Of a stretch of DNA of 64,000 nt, positions 22,866 through 34,741 are shown piece after piece. Numbering within the stretch: position 1 is the first letter of the stretch; the number at the start of each line of letters is the position of its first letter. Made by a program: the position numbers and the translations under genes. Source of the stretch: Zantedeschia hybrid cultivar (Eukaryota > Streptophyta > Magnoliopsida > Alismatales > Araceae); assembly GCA_030544215.1 (NCBI GenBank), contig JARZZO010000006.1, positions 52,676,501-52,740,500 on the forward strand, read 5' to 3'. Below the pieces are notes generated by a model that was not told the DNA's origin, did no database searches, and worked only from the letters and a program-made list of their open reading frames with translations.

Positions 22866-25740
22866 TAATGTGATCTTGGCTCCTTCGCTTGAGCTATTAC
22901 CCCATTGTTGTCACACAATAATGGAACAGGATCTGAAATGCTTGGAACTACTCCAAGTGCCGAGATGAACTTCTTCATCCAAACCGCCTCCTTGGCCGCT
23001 TCAGCTGCAGCAATGTATTCTGCTTCGGTCGTCGAATCTGCAGTTGTTTCCTGTTTGGAACTCTTCCAACTTACTGCACCTCCATTTAACATGAACACAA
23101 ATCCAGACATGGATTTGCTGTCATCCATATCCGACTGGAAACTCGAGTAAGTAAATCTTCTAAGTTCCAAGTCGTTTCCTCCATAAACGAGAAATAGATC
23201 CTTAATCCTTCTCAAGTATCTAAGGATACATTTCACCGCCTTCCAGTGTTCCTCACCTGGATCAGCCTGATATCTACTTGTGACACTTAGTGGGTGTGCC
23301 ACATCAAGCCTAGTACATAGCATTGCATACATGATAGATCCTATTGCCGAGGCATAAGGAACTCTATCCATGTATGCTTTCTCTTCAGGTGTCTTGGGAG
23401 ACATTTCTTTAGAGAGATAAATTCCATGCCTCATTGGAACGAGGCCTCTCTTGGAATTTTCCATGCCAAACCTTTTGACTATGGTATCTATGTACATAGA
23501 TTGGGACAAGCCAAGCATCCTTTTGGACCTATCTCTATAGATCCTTATTCCCAGAATATAGGATGCTTCTCCCAAATCTTTCATGGAGAAGTTTTTGGAT
23601 AACCAAGCCTTTACTGATGATAACATTCCTACATCATTCCCAATGAGTAGAATGTCATCAACGTAAAGTACCAAAAAAGTAACTGCGCTCCCACTAGCCT
23701 TTTTGTATACACAAGGTTCATCTTCATTCTTAATGAAGTCATAAGATTTGATTGCTTCATCAAATCTTAAGTTCCAAGTTCGGGATGCCTGCTTTAATCC
23801 ATAGATGGATCTTTGCAGCTTGCATACCTTGCTTGAATGCTCTTTGGAAGTGAATCCTTCAGGTTGTATCATATACACCTCTTCTTGAAGGTTCTCGTTA
23901 AGGAATGCTGTTTTCACATCTATTTGCCATATTTCATAATCATAGAATGCAGCGATAGCAGGAAGTATTTTGATTGACTTAATCATGGCAACTGGAAAAA
24001 AAGGTTTCGTCATAGTCAATGCCTTGCCTTTGACGATATCCTTTCGCTACTAGCCTTGCCTTGCATGTGTCAATCTGTCCATCTGCCCCGATCTTTCTTT
24101 AAAGATCCATTTACTGCCAATAGGTACCATACCTTCTGGCAGATCAACCAAGTTCCAAACTTGGTTGGCATACATGGACTGAATTTCAGAATCCATTGCC
24201 TCTTGCCATTTTTTTGATTCTTGACTATTTATGGCTTCTAGGTAGGTTTGAGGATCATCATCCTCATTAAAGTTCACTTTTGGCTTGCCATCGTCGATAT
24301 GTCCAACATATCTTTTAGGCTGCTTAGGCACTCTACCTGATCTGCGAACCTTTTGTGTATCATCTTGAACAAGTTCTTGAGTCAATGGTTCAGTAGATAA
24401 ACCAGTGTTGATTTGTGAGTCTAGAATTTCTTCCAGTTCTATCTTGCTCCCACTGTCTTCTTTTGAAAGATATTCTTTCTCTAAGAAGACAGCTCTTTTT
24501 GCGACAAACACCCTTTGATCGCTGGGCTGATAGAAGTAATATCCAAAACTCTCTTTTGAATATCCCACAAATCTACATTTCTCTGTCCTGGAATCCAGTT
24601 TGTCTGGATCATGTCTTTTGACATGTGCAGGACAACCCCAGACTCTAACATGCTTAAAGTCTGGTTTCTTTCCTTTCCATATCTCATATGGAGTGGAAGG
24701 TACTGACTTACTGGGAACTTTGTTCAACAGATATGCAGCAGTTAACAGTGCATATCCCGATAAAGAGATTGGAAGTTTGGCATAACTCATCATGGATCGT
24801 ATCATATCTAATAGAGTACGATTTTTCCTTTCCGATACACCATTTAACTGAGGTGTATAGGGAGGAGTCCACTGAGACAAAATACCATTATCCTTAAGAT
24901 ATTCTGTGAATTCTGTACTTAAGTATTCACCCCCTCGATCTGATCGAAGTGTTTTAATACTCTTTCCAGTCTGGTTCTCAACTTCGTTTTTAAACTCTTT
25001 AAATTTCTCAAAGACTTCTGACTTATATTTCATTAAATATATGTAGCCATATCTTGAGAAATCATCTGTAAATGAAACAAAGTATGAGTAACCACCCATA
25101 GCATGAGTGGACATTGGACCACATACATCACTATGTATTAGTTCCAATAAGTCCTTAGCTCTTTCTCCATGTCCTGAGAATGGAGCTTTGGTCATCTTTC
25201 CCATGAGACAAGTTTCACAGGTGGCAAATGATTCATAATCAAATGGATCAAGATATCCATTCTTTTGCAACCTTATGATCCTGTTCTCATTTATATGACC
25301 TAGCCTACAATGCCATAGGTACGATTTATTCACATCTTTATCTAAGCGATCAAGAGAATTATTTACCAGACAAACATCATATGAAATATCAAGTAAATAT
25401 AATACATTCAATAAATATCCGGAAGCAAACAATTTGTCTCCTTGATAAATTGAACAACCTTTATTCTCTAGTTTCATAGAATATCCTTGTCTATCTAAAC
25501 ATGAAATAGATATGATATTCCTAATAATAGTTGGAACATAATAACAATCTATCAGTTCCAAAGAGTCTCCTAAAGGCATCTGAAGTCTTGTTGTCCCCAC
25601 AGCTAACGCAGCAACTTTTGCTCCATTACCGAGCCTCAGATCCACATCTCCGCGGTTCAATCTTCTTTTACTTGTTAACACCTGCAAGTTATTGCAGATA
25701 TGAGAAACACATCCAGTATCTAATACTTAGGATGTTGATT
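22866..25740 (-). pseudogene. pol: Copia B protease, integrase, RT and RNase H
   Basis: Frame 25687-24050 covers most of protease and all of integrase: HHCC finger WHCRLGHINENR...CETCLMGK, then the acidic triad in IHSDVCGP, LRSDRGGEYL and GVSERKNRTL, all present. A stop lies just before it near 25728. The frame breaks again near 24020-24050 inside the RT start. Frame 24019-22865 holds RT (VLYVDDILLIGND) and RNase H up to a stop after EPRSH, where copia A reads on. Better preserved than copia A but still not able to make a full polyprotein. The last RNase H residues continue out of frame to about 22680. Confidence 0.93.
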
Positions 25741-26607
25741 CTCTATAAGACAAGTTAAGATCGATCATGAGAATACCTGAAGCTTCACCAAGCTTCTCCT
25801 TTGCTTTTTCTGCAAGATAAATCTTGCAGTTTCTCTTCCAATAACCTTCTTTATGGCAGTGGAAACACTGACCTTTATCATTGACTTTAGCTTTGTCCTT
25901 TTGTGCCGCCGGTTTGCTTTTCACTAGCTTCTTAGGCTTACCTTTCTTAAAGGTCTATCCAGCTTTCCTTTTCTTGTTGGTCTTACCAACAAGCATTACA
26001 TTTGCTTGTCTTTCTGGATAGTGCCTTCTGCTGTCTTCAACATGTTGAGCAGCTCAGCCAGTAAAACTTCAATTTTGTTCATATTGAAGTTGATAATGAA
26101 TTGTGAAAATGAATCTGGAAGAGACTGTAGGATTAAGTCGATGCTTAGGTCATTGTTCATAACAAAGCCAAGCACAGCAAGCCTCTCAATCCACTCTATC
26201 ATCTTGAGCACATGAGTTTGCACAGATGTGCCCTCGCTCATTCTGGTCCTGAAAAATTTCTTAGATATCTCATATCTTTCTGTTCTAGATTGTTCACCAA
26301 ACAACTCTTGTAGGTGATTCAGAATGGTCTTAGGTTCCATGTTATCATGCTGTCGCTGCAGTTTATTGTTCATTGAACCAAGCATATAACACTGGACCTT
26401 GACAGAGTCCTCATTCCAATTTTCATACATCATTAATTCATTTTCATTAGCATTATCACCGGGTTGCACAGGATCTGGTTGATCCAGAACATAGGCTAGC
26501 TTTTCACACCTGAGGACAATCTTCAGGTTGCGTAACCAGTTAATGTAATTTGGTCCCGTGAGTTTGTTTGCATCAAGTATGCAACGGAGGGGGTTAGGTG
26601 ACGACAT
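25741..26607 (-). pseudogene. gag: Copia B gag with zinc knuckle
   Basis: ATG at 26607 opens about 200 residues of gag homologous to copia A (KLTGPNYINWLRNLKIVL). The frame shifts near 26000; the zinc knuckle in the next segment (about 25830-25875) reads CFHCHKEGYWKRNC. All cysteines are present but the histidine is tyrosine, a different lesion from copia A. Confidence 0.9.
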
Positions 26608-26789
26608 AGCGACCTACATGGAAATATATAAAATGAATAGATAGTTCTTAAAATCAGATTTAGGACTTTTAATCTAGATTTATACTCCCACTATTTTTCG
26701 GCGATCTGTATGACCCTCTAAGATACAAAACGGGAGATTCCGGTGATCTCCTAGTGGGGATCAGAATCCTTCGGACAACATGCATGTGA

Positions 26790-27086
26790 CCTTGTGGTAG
26801 CACAACAAATCACATCAAGTCCCTTAGGCAGTCAACTCTTGACAGTTGCAACGTTTGCAATATCCGATCGATTTAACCCCTGAATCAGAATGACCTTGTG
26901 GTAGCACAACAAATCAATTTGATTCAGTTAAGTTTATCCATCATTACTTAGATGACATGAATTCATAGTGCAATCCTTGTGGTAGCACAACAAAACTACA
27001 CTATTTGTCCATTCATTTTAATGACATCACATGTCGTAGACCTAGTTTAATTTCTAAATCAAACAGACCTTGTGGTAGCAAAACAA
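26790..27086 (-). repeat. Four-copy leader motif of copia B
   Basis: CCTTGTGGTAGCACAACAA at 26790-26808, 26894-26912 and 26975-26993, plus a copy with one change at 27068-27086. This is the reverse complement of the copia A motif, with similar spacing. Confidence 0.9.
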
Positions 27087-28262
27087 ATCCGTCTGAGATA
27101 AGAATTATCCTAAGATCTATAATGATGGTGGGTTACGTGGATTATTCTGAATATCTTACGTTTACAACTTAAATTTTAAAAGAGGGTTTTTTATTTTGAT
27201 TTGTAAAAATCGTGCTATCAATAGTATTTCAATTTGAAGTATCAATATACTTAATAGAAATATATATATATGACAGCATAGTCCACAAATATCACATATA
27301 TGCAGAAAAATTAAATGGGGATGATCATGGACTGCTAAAGCTACTATGGGATCATCGGAGCCAAACGATGATCCATAATAGGATCCTAATGTGAAAACAG
27401 CAACATGGGTTCCATTTGATGCGAGTCCTCCCTCCAGAGGTGTCTTCAGAAGATCCCGTCCTCTTAGCTTAATCCGATACATTTAAATATGAAATTCAGG
27501 ACTCGCAGGTCCACAAATGTACATTTAAACAATTAGAAACATTGATCTTATCAAGGGGAGTACAATCTTATAGGAAGGTAGAAAGTACACTTGGATTAAG
27601 AGAGAGGAGGACACGCATGTCCTATTTAAAATACCAAATGAAATAAGCATCGCATTCATTCACATCATTCATCACATGAAAATACTAAGTCCATGATCAT
27701 CCCACCATAAAACACATCACATGCATCACAATCATCACATAATTGCAGTTTGGTATTAAATTTTATAAATATAAAATTATAATACCAATTAGTTTTCGAA
27801 ATAACATTTATTTCAGCATAATCAATAATATTCAAAACATTATTGACAAAATAACTAACTAAACTATTCAGTTAATCTAAATACTAATTCAAACAATTTG
27901 AACAGTAAAAGTAATCAAGTTATGCATGAAATCAGTTTAAAATAATTTTAAACTAATTAATTTAACAGGAAAATTAATTATCTAAAACAATTTTAAATAA
28001 TTAACTAACACCTATTAATTATTAAGCCCTTTAATTGACTAATAGTTATTAAACACTTTAATAAGCTGTTAATAATCATAAAAATAATTAATAACATTTA
28101 TTAATTATTTCTATAATTATTTTGTTTTTAAAACAATTTTAAAACATGCTTAAATGGGCTAATAATGGGTTTAATGGGGTTTTAACATTTATTAAAAACA
28201 ATTTTTAATAAATTAATAATGGGCCCAGCCCATTAGGGCCCAAACGGCCCGGGCCCAGGGCC

Positions 28263-28345
28263 CTGGCTCGGCCACGGTCGAACCCTAGCTCGGCCAGGGT
28301 CGAGCCCTGGCTCGGCCAGGGTCGAACCCTGGCTCGGCCAGGGCG
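28263..28345. repeat. GC-rich tandem repeat in copia B leader
   Basis: About four units near CTCGGCCAGGGTCGAACCCTGG, some differing at one or two bases. Each unit contains self-complementary CCCTGG/CCAGGG blocks, so the RNA could fold into a row of hairpins. Confidence 0.85.
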
Positions 28346-28489
28346 CCGCCCGGCTCCCGCCCGGTCCGACCGGGTCAGGACCGGGCAGTTCGGCCCTCTC
28401 CTCCACCGATCGACCGGGCCCCTTCTTCTCAGCCAAAACCTGCAAGAAAAACAGAAAAACCCTAACAGGCCCGGCGGCTGGAGGCTTTG

Positions 28490-31197
28490 TGTAATGACTG
28501 AGATTTCGGGTTCGGTTTTCGGGTCGGGTTCGGGTCGGAACCCTTGGTTTGGACCCTGTGGGGGGGGTCTTGTGATTGCTGACTGAATGGCGTCAGCACT
28601 GCTCGACGCCTTTCAAAAGGCGTCAGGTTGTGTGGACGCCATTTAGGTCTGCTGGTTGTTGTGCCACATGTGCGCCACGTGGGCGGGTTTCGGGCCGCGA
28701 GAGTACGGCCCCTGTCAGATTTGTCTGAACGGCGTCCAGCTTGGTCGACGCGTTTCAGACTGCGACACCTGCGGTGTCGGGGTACGGCGCCAGAGCGTTG
28801 TCAGTACGGCCGGTCTTGTCGTCTGAACGGCGTCCGCGGTGGGCGACACGTTTCAGAGCGGTGTCAGTACGGCCGTCCTGTCAGACTGATTGGCGTCTGC
28901 CTCGATCGACGCGTTTTAGCGGAATTCTGGTTGACCCCGCGAGCCTCCCCTTCTTTCCCTCATTCTCACCTTCACACTCTCTCTCCTCACCCCCTCCGCC
29001 CTCTCCGACGCTCTTATTTCCCTCCCCTTCCTCTTCTTCCTCTTCCACCACTCCAACACCACCTTACCTCTCACCTCTACCTTCACCACCTCCTTCGCGG
29101 CGTTCCCTTCTTCGGACGGCGGCCGACGTCCCGGCGGAGTGGCGGCGTCCTCGAGGGTACCGGCGGCGGTGTGCGGTGCGGCGGGACGGCGGCTCGGAGC
29201 TTGGCGGAGTTCAAGAACCGGTAGGGGGACGAACCTTGCATGTGATGTTCGTGTGATTCTCGGCGTGACGTGGTGTTTGGGGGAGAGATTGAGCATGCTT
29301 AGGGGGGATTCCATGTGGGAATGACGGTGTTTGTGATCGTATTTTTATAAGCATGATTGTGTGGTTGAGCTTCTCTCCTTCCCCCTGTTGATTTTGGGGT
29401 TTTCGGGGTGCTTGGGGTTCAAGGGAGAAACCCTCGGTTCGAACCAGGGAACCTGGTTTCTGGCGCTAAAGGGCGTCGTCCCTGGTCGACGCCCTTCAAA
29501 GGGCGTCTAGGCCGTACGACGCCTTTTAGGGGCAGAAACCCCCCTGTTCGAGGCCTCATTAAAATAGAGTTCCTGGCGCTAAATGACGTCATGGGTGGAC
29601 GATGCCTTTTAGAAAGGACGTCGGGCCACCATGACGCCATTTAGGCAGGAAATCGCCCCGCTTGAGTGTTGAAATTCTGGGTTTTTAATGTGAGTGGCGT
29701 CGATGGCTGCGGACGCGTTTCAAAGGGCATCTCCCTGTGAAGACGCGTTTCAAGGAATAAATGACGTTTAACTGAACCTGTCTGAGGGACTTGAATGGCG
29801 TCGACCTCGGTCGACGCGATTCAAGACAGAAGTGTTATATTGCTGGTTTTAGCATGTGTTTCACTGTTGAAGGTTCTGAGGCATGTTTTATGTTGTACAC
29901 TGGGATTGAGGACTTATGTGTGAGTGGAATTACAACATGTTAAATGTGTATGTGTGTGTGCCTGTACGAATATGGATTTGGAATGACTGTGGTTTCCGTT
30001 TGTCACCATAGACCGATGGGGACAGGGTCATGGTGTCTGTAAGGAGGGGTGCTTGTTGTGTTTTACCCTTGGCTGAGACAAGCAGAACTACCTTGAGCCC
30101 GTCGGGCCGGAGTAGCTGGTGTGCCATCCGAGGGGTTGCTGTTTGGTCTCAGCGGGTCGGGGTTTCCCTTGGTTGTCGTGACAGCTTCTGGCGTGTTTCT
30201 TGCTGTGGAGCTGGTGGTGTTTCTGGTGGGAGTTGGTTTACCCTTTAGCTAGTGGGCCTGATGTGACCTTTGATCAAGGTTACGAGTGGTACCTATAGCC
30301 CTTGGCCTGACACAGCCCGGGAGAGTTGGGTTTGTGGGTAGTTCCTGTAGCTTCGGCTTGACGGGGGTTCGCCGGTCCCCAGGGCCCTCCTGAAGCGCTG
30401 AGGCCTAGCGTGGAGGCAATCCGGACGGTAGGACAGTAGTCTAGACTGCTTGTGTGCACACGTAGCTGGCAGTGGCGGTACACTGAGTCCAGCTAGTCCT
30501 AGTTTGGCTCACTGCCTCACCCTACAGTGCCCCGGAACACTGTAGGGGTGGACAGGCGTGAGCAGTGGTGGTAGTGTTGGGAGGCGACGTTCGACTTCGG
30601 TCGATGGTGTGGTTTAGTCGCTTCGTGGACTTTGACTGTGAGTCGTGGCTCTATGTTGGGTTTTACGGGCTACTCAGAATGGTTCTTGTTACACTGCTTA
30701 CCGTGCGTTTCATATCAGAGTTGGGTGCTGTGTTTACTGGTTTACTTAATTGCCATATTTTCCTGTTATTACACTTGTGGGTGTGTGAGTGGGAGGCAGG
30801 GGATCGGATGATCCCTACTGAGCCCATTTCTGGTGTGGCTCACTCCCTGCGGTTTCAGGTGTGGACATCGAGGCGAGCGGTAGCGTGGAGTCTTCTTGGT
30901 GTGCGGACCAGCAGCTGTCTTAGTTCCGGGGTATGCCCCGATGTTGTTGTACTTCCTTCTGCCTGTACATATTTAATTTGTTGGACATGTAATTATTGTT
31001 GGACTGTATACGGACATTATTATTTTTCCTTCCTGCGCACTTGCTTACCTTGTAGTCCGTGAGATTGTCATATTTAGCCTTGTTTAGCACTTACTCCTCC
31101 AGACGTGTTGTGTGAGATCCGGGTGTGAACCCGCAGTTAATGGGCCGACATCCATTTAGTGACCGGGTCCCCGGTCATAGGATGGCGGGTCGTTACA
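28490..31197. mobile_element. 2.7 kb solo LTR (probable Ty3/gypsy) nested in copia B
   Basis: It starts TGTAATGACTGAG and ends GGCGGGTCGTTACA, with TG...CA ends and an imperfect terminal inverted repeat (TGTAATGAC / GTCGTTACA). Flanked by CTTTG at 28485-28489 and at 31198-31202, a perfect 5 bp duplication. No PBS, PPT or pol was found, so a solo LTR is the best call. The GGTCGTTACA end resembles LTRs of plant gypsy elements, perhaps of the chromovirus type (inference); orientation is therefore probably +. Open frames within it (28.6-31.1 kb) show no known domain. Confidence 0.88.
28584..29825. repeat. Twelve GGCGTC palindromes in the 2.7 kb LTR
   Basis: Copies near 28584-28615, 28613-28646, 28726-28758, 28824-28856, 28887-28919, 29466-29499, 29497-29530, 29579-29612, 29611-29644, 29691-29722, 29720-29755 and 29791-29825. 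Four pairs sit back to back and share a TTT/AAA edge. Core pattern: AATGGCGTC - 9 to 12 bases - GACGCGTTTCA. Confidence 0.9.
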
Positions 31198-31202
31198 CTT
31201 TG

Positions 31203-31724
31203 TGGGCGGCGCCGGCGGCTGCCCCCGGCGGCGTAAGTCCCGGCCGGCGGTGCCCCCGGCGCCGGCGACGAGCCCGGCGCCGGCAGGGCCGCCGGCGGTG
31301 GCGAAATCAGGCTTCCCGAGCCACGGTTTTCACCCCCTTAAATCTGGTTTTCCTAGCGTAAAATCCAAATTAGGGCTTCAAATTTGTAGCTCTCCAAGGC
31401 CACTCCGGCGCCGGAAAATGTGTCGAATGTGTAGTGGAGACTATCACCAATAGATCCAGACATTCGGGCCGCCATCCCAACAATTGGAATGTACGTACGA
31501 AGCCGCCGAAGTACCCCGGTTCATCATCACATGAAGAACTCCGAAAAACCCAAATAAAATCCGAAAAATTACAGAAAAATAATCAAATTGATTGTGATCA
31601 TCATATGAACACTAATCTGTCATTTTTAATCGGATTAAACACAAGAACACGTACAATACGGGTTCTTCACGCATAACGAGAAAAACACGCAAAACGGTGC
31701 CGTTTTACAACCGAACCAGCGAAC
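31203..31724 (-). other. Copia B leader, PBS-proximal part
   Basis: GC-rich start (CCGGCGCCGGCG-type repeats at 31205-31310), then ordinary sequence up to the PBS. A stretch around 31385-31540 (GTAGCTCTCCAAGG, GCCGCCATCCCAACA, GGTTCATCATCACATGAAGAA) also occurs in the leader of copia D (40618-40765). No gene. Confidence 0.75.
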
Positions 31725-31728
31725 CTTG

Positions 31729-31740
31729 GCTCTGATACCA
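31729..31740 (-). promoter_or_regulatory. Primer-binding site of copia B (tRNA-Met type)
   Basis: Reverse complement reads TGGTATCAGAGC, one base from the 5' LTR end. This is the common plant copia PBS complementary to the 3' end of initiator methionine tRNA. Confidence 0.95.
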
Positions 31741-31741
31741 C

Positions 31742-33329
31742 TGTAAGGAATCGCCATGAACGCAGCGGAAATAAAACTGATTCCATTGTATCGGTTGCTG
31801 GGGTCGTAAAACGGACATTAAAATCTAAGCGGGAAGAACAGTTCTTCACCTTTGCGGGGTTTCGAATCTCCCGTGGATGATGCCGATTCGGTAATCGCGC
31901 ACGCGCACGATCTCTAGAGGTATCCACACGAGTTCCCGCAGCAGACGCGATTTCCTCCTCGACTTGAGTGCTCCGACCATATCTCAAATCCACCATGCGC
32001 GGAGAGAGACAGATCCACTCCAAGAGAGAGAGAAGGAGAGAGAGAGAGGAGAGAGAGAATCTGGGGTAAAAATTCATCCAACTAACTTTTTACCCCTCCC
32101 CCTTGGCCCTCCCTATATAGAAATAAGGATAAGCACAAGAGTTAATCCTCATGATTATCCAAGAGTTTGGCCTTGGATAATTCTCCATTAAATCTTCATG
32201 TTTATCCTGCAGCTTTTCACAAAAACCCAGATAAGCATGAAATTTAACATCTCTCACCGTCTGACAAGAACTCTTATGTGTGTGACCCTCTAGGCCCATA
32301 TATCAGTCCGGTTGCAGGCCCATTAAACTTAGAACTGTTTCTTGAGTTTAATATTTATTAATTAACATTTAAGCATCATATGTTAAATGATTAATTTAAT
32401 AAACAAGTAAATTATCATCCGATGATTAATTCACTTGGCCTTCTGATCATGAACAGCACCAAACACTACCTCATGATCCCAGTAGATATAAGGGATACTG
32501 TTCCCTTCAATTGAACCTTTCCGTCTGCCGATACCGCACAGATATAATCCTTCACTCACTCATGCAATGTCCCGATAACGCAAGGGTATGGTTTTATAGT
32601 CAAACCCTCTATCGCATTATCCAGATGGATTCTAGTACACAGCTAATATCTAGAAAGACATCTCTTTCATATGACCCTGGCCAGGGATTTCTGTGTACAC
32701 ATCCATAGGACATTCTCTCTCCAGTCTTATACCAAGAGTGAGTGATTCCTTGTTGTTCACTCAATTACCTTCGCAAGCTTTCCACTGTATCTGAAAGACC
32801 GATTTTGGTGGACTTAATGGTTAAAGTCCACGAGTCAGAGAATCAAGATACAATGGTCCACAAACAAGGTATCATCGGTGACTCAGGTCAAAGGACCAAC
32901 TGTGCTACTGCAACGATTGAATTCCCTGGTTGACTAATAGGTATAATTACCATCCAGAATTCTTATTTGGGTCTGTTCAGTGAACTCATTCTCTAATGAG
33001 CACCCACTTGTTTGTCTTAGTGTCACCACACGAGTGAATGTGAGATCATTCACCCTCATCACATGAGCAGACATAACTTGTGTAGATCTTATCGGATATT
33101 TAATGTCCATCTCAAATATCCTATGATCGAGAACTATTTAAGGCAATTGCCTTAAGATATTGATCTCACTATCATGATCTCATCATGATTCAATATCCCA
33201 TACATTTGTCTATAGACCTTCATTACGATAGTTAATTGCGAGAACTATTAAATGAAGAAATGATTGCCTTTATTAATAATCTGAACTAGAATGTACAATG
33301 ACTGGCTTTGAGGCCACCCAATTCTAACA
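31742..33329 (-). repeat. 5' LTR of copia B
   Basis: On the - strand TGTTAGAATTGGG at 33329 to TTCCTTACA at 31742; followed by the PBS. TATA-like CTATATAGG lies near 32112-32120. Pairs with 21079-22664. Confidence 0.96.
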
Positions 33330-33421
33330 AAGAGCGTGTCTCATCACACATTGGCATCACCTTTTCAGTACATTCCATTTCATTTCACTCCCTTGCAAAG
33401 ACGATGCCAAGGTGAAGCAGC

Positions 33422-34741
33422 TGTAGACACGCTAATTTTGACATCATTTTGAGTAAATTTCATATCATATAATAATGCCTCATAATGGTCTAATATTTAA
33501 TCATTGATTAATTTTTATTGGTCTTTTTGAGTGTCGGGTTTAACAGATATGTTTAAGTTAATCAATTAAATTGATTTTAACTCAAATTTCAGTTGAAATA
33601 TGAAGAAGTCTAAAAGACGTCGACCTGTATGGACGTCAATTAGAGTTTATTCTTATTTTAACATTTAAATTTGAATTTAATTAATTGATTAATTAGCTAA
33701 AAGACGTCTACCAGTCACGACGCGTTTTAGGTTTCCTAAGTTATTTCTACTTCTCTTCCGGATGTTTATCCTTATCTTAATTAGTGTAAAAGGCGTCTCC
33801 TATGAGCGATGCATTTTAGCTAATACAGATAAAGATGAATTTTCTTGGATGTTTATCTTTATCCTAATCAATCTTAAAGGCGTCGTTTATGGTCAACGCG
33901 TTTTAGATAATTACAGATAAAGATGAATTAATCTGTATTTATTTGTTGGTTAAGATGGATAAATCCCAAATTTCTCCATGTAAATCCGCTGACGCAGAGG
34001 AAGTCTATAAATACCCTGCATCTTGAATGGGTGATTAGTTAGTGGAAGAGTTAATCGAAGATCGAAGCAACGACGTCCAAACGCCGAAGTGCTGCTGTTT
34101 CCAGAAGTCGATGTCCGTTCTTCATCCAATCTTCATCCATTCAAGATCAAGGCTTTCCATTCTTCATCCAATCGGCATTAGTTTTTTTCAATTCATTTCT
34201 GCATTCTTTTCATATTCACATCTTCATTAGTCTTGCATTCTTCATCACATCACTCCATGCAACACACACTACACTAGCATCATCTTCAAAACCAATTTAA
34301 AGGGGTTTCAAAGACCATCCCAACAAGTGAGTTTTCTATGTTTAGTTGCATGTTTAAAACTTTGTTTAGAATGGATACTACTTCTGCCAGAATTCTCGTC
34401 GTTCCTTCATTTCTTTCTATTTTCTGCAAGGTGCAAAGGAGAATCAAAGGGGAAGAAATCAACAAACAAATCACAAGGACTCTGGACGATCCACAAACTC
34501 AACAGCAATCAAAGTAAGAACAAAGAAAAGGAAGGGCTCTCTTTCTTCAGTCAGCTGAAGAGGGGGAATCAAGATCTTAACTTCTCCCACGTTCAAACAG
34601 GTAGGCGATCAAACTCTTTCTTTTAGAACTTTTAAGTCAAAAGTTTCTGGCGATCACTTAGTTTCTTTTTAATAGGTTTATTTTGCACCTAAACAACATA
34701 GATTCTTCATGATAATCACACACCCATTCTAAGCACTCACA
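33422..34741 (+). repeat. Tat-type LTR, probably 3' LTR of the 7-21 kb Tat element
   Basis: TGTAGACACGCTAATTTTGAC to CACTCACA, 1320 bp, the same family as the solo LTR at 17816-19154. TATA box TATAAATA at 34016-34023. No 5 bp duplication is visible (GCAGC before, GCTTT after), and a PBS-like sequence follows, so it may serve as both the 3' LTR of the element on its left and the 5' LTR of a tandem neighbour. Confidence 0.88.
33611..33906 (+). repeat. Four GGCGTC-type palindromes in U3, 88 bp period
   Basis: Copies at 33611-33643, 33698-33730, 33787-33819 and 33875-33906; start distances 87, 89 and 88. Arms vary (AAAGACGTC, AAAGGCGTC; GACGCGTTT, GATGCATTT). The array ends 110 bases before the TATA box. 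Confidence 0.92.

Larger units (their letters stand above)
26608..28484 (-). other. Copia B leader, gag-proximal part
   Basis: Untranslated. It holds the four-copy leader motif (26790-27086), an AT-rich stretch (about 27.75-28.22 kb) matching the first 300 bases of the window in reverse complement, and a GC-rich part after 28.22 kb. The leader continues on the far side of the nested LTR at 31203. Confidence 0.8.
21079..33329 (-). mobile_element. Complete Ty1/copia element B with nested solo LTR
   Basis: Two LTRs of 1586 and 1588 bp (21079-22664 and 31742-33329) flank gag-pol on the - strand. The flanks are AAGAG at 21074-21078 and AAGAG at 33330-33334. The LTRs look alike apart from scattered single-base differences and a few small indels, suggesting a fairly young insertion (not calculated). 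The element spans 12.25 kb, of which 2.7 kb is a later insertion in its leader. gag-pol is broken by several stops and frame changes. Confidence 0.97.

Noticed and set aside
28628..29324. Open frames of 130-198 codons in the 2.7 kb LTR
   Set aside because: Low-complexity, overlapping in several frames, and crossing the palindrome array; no recognisable domain.
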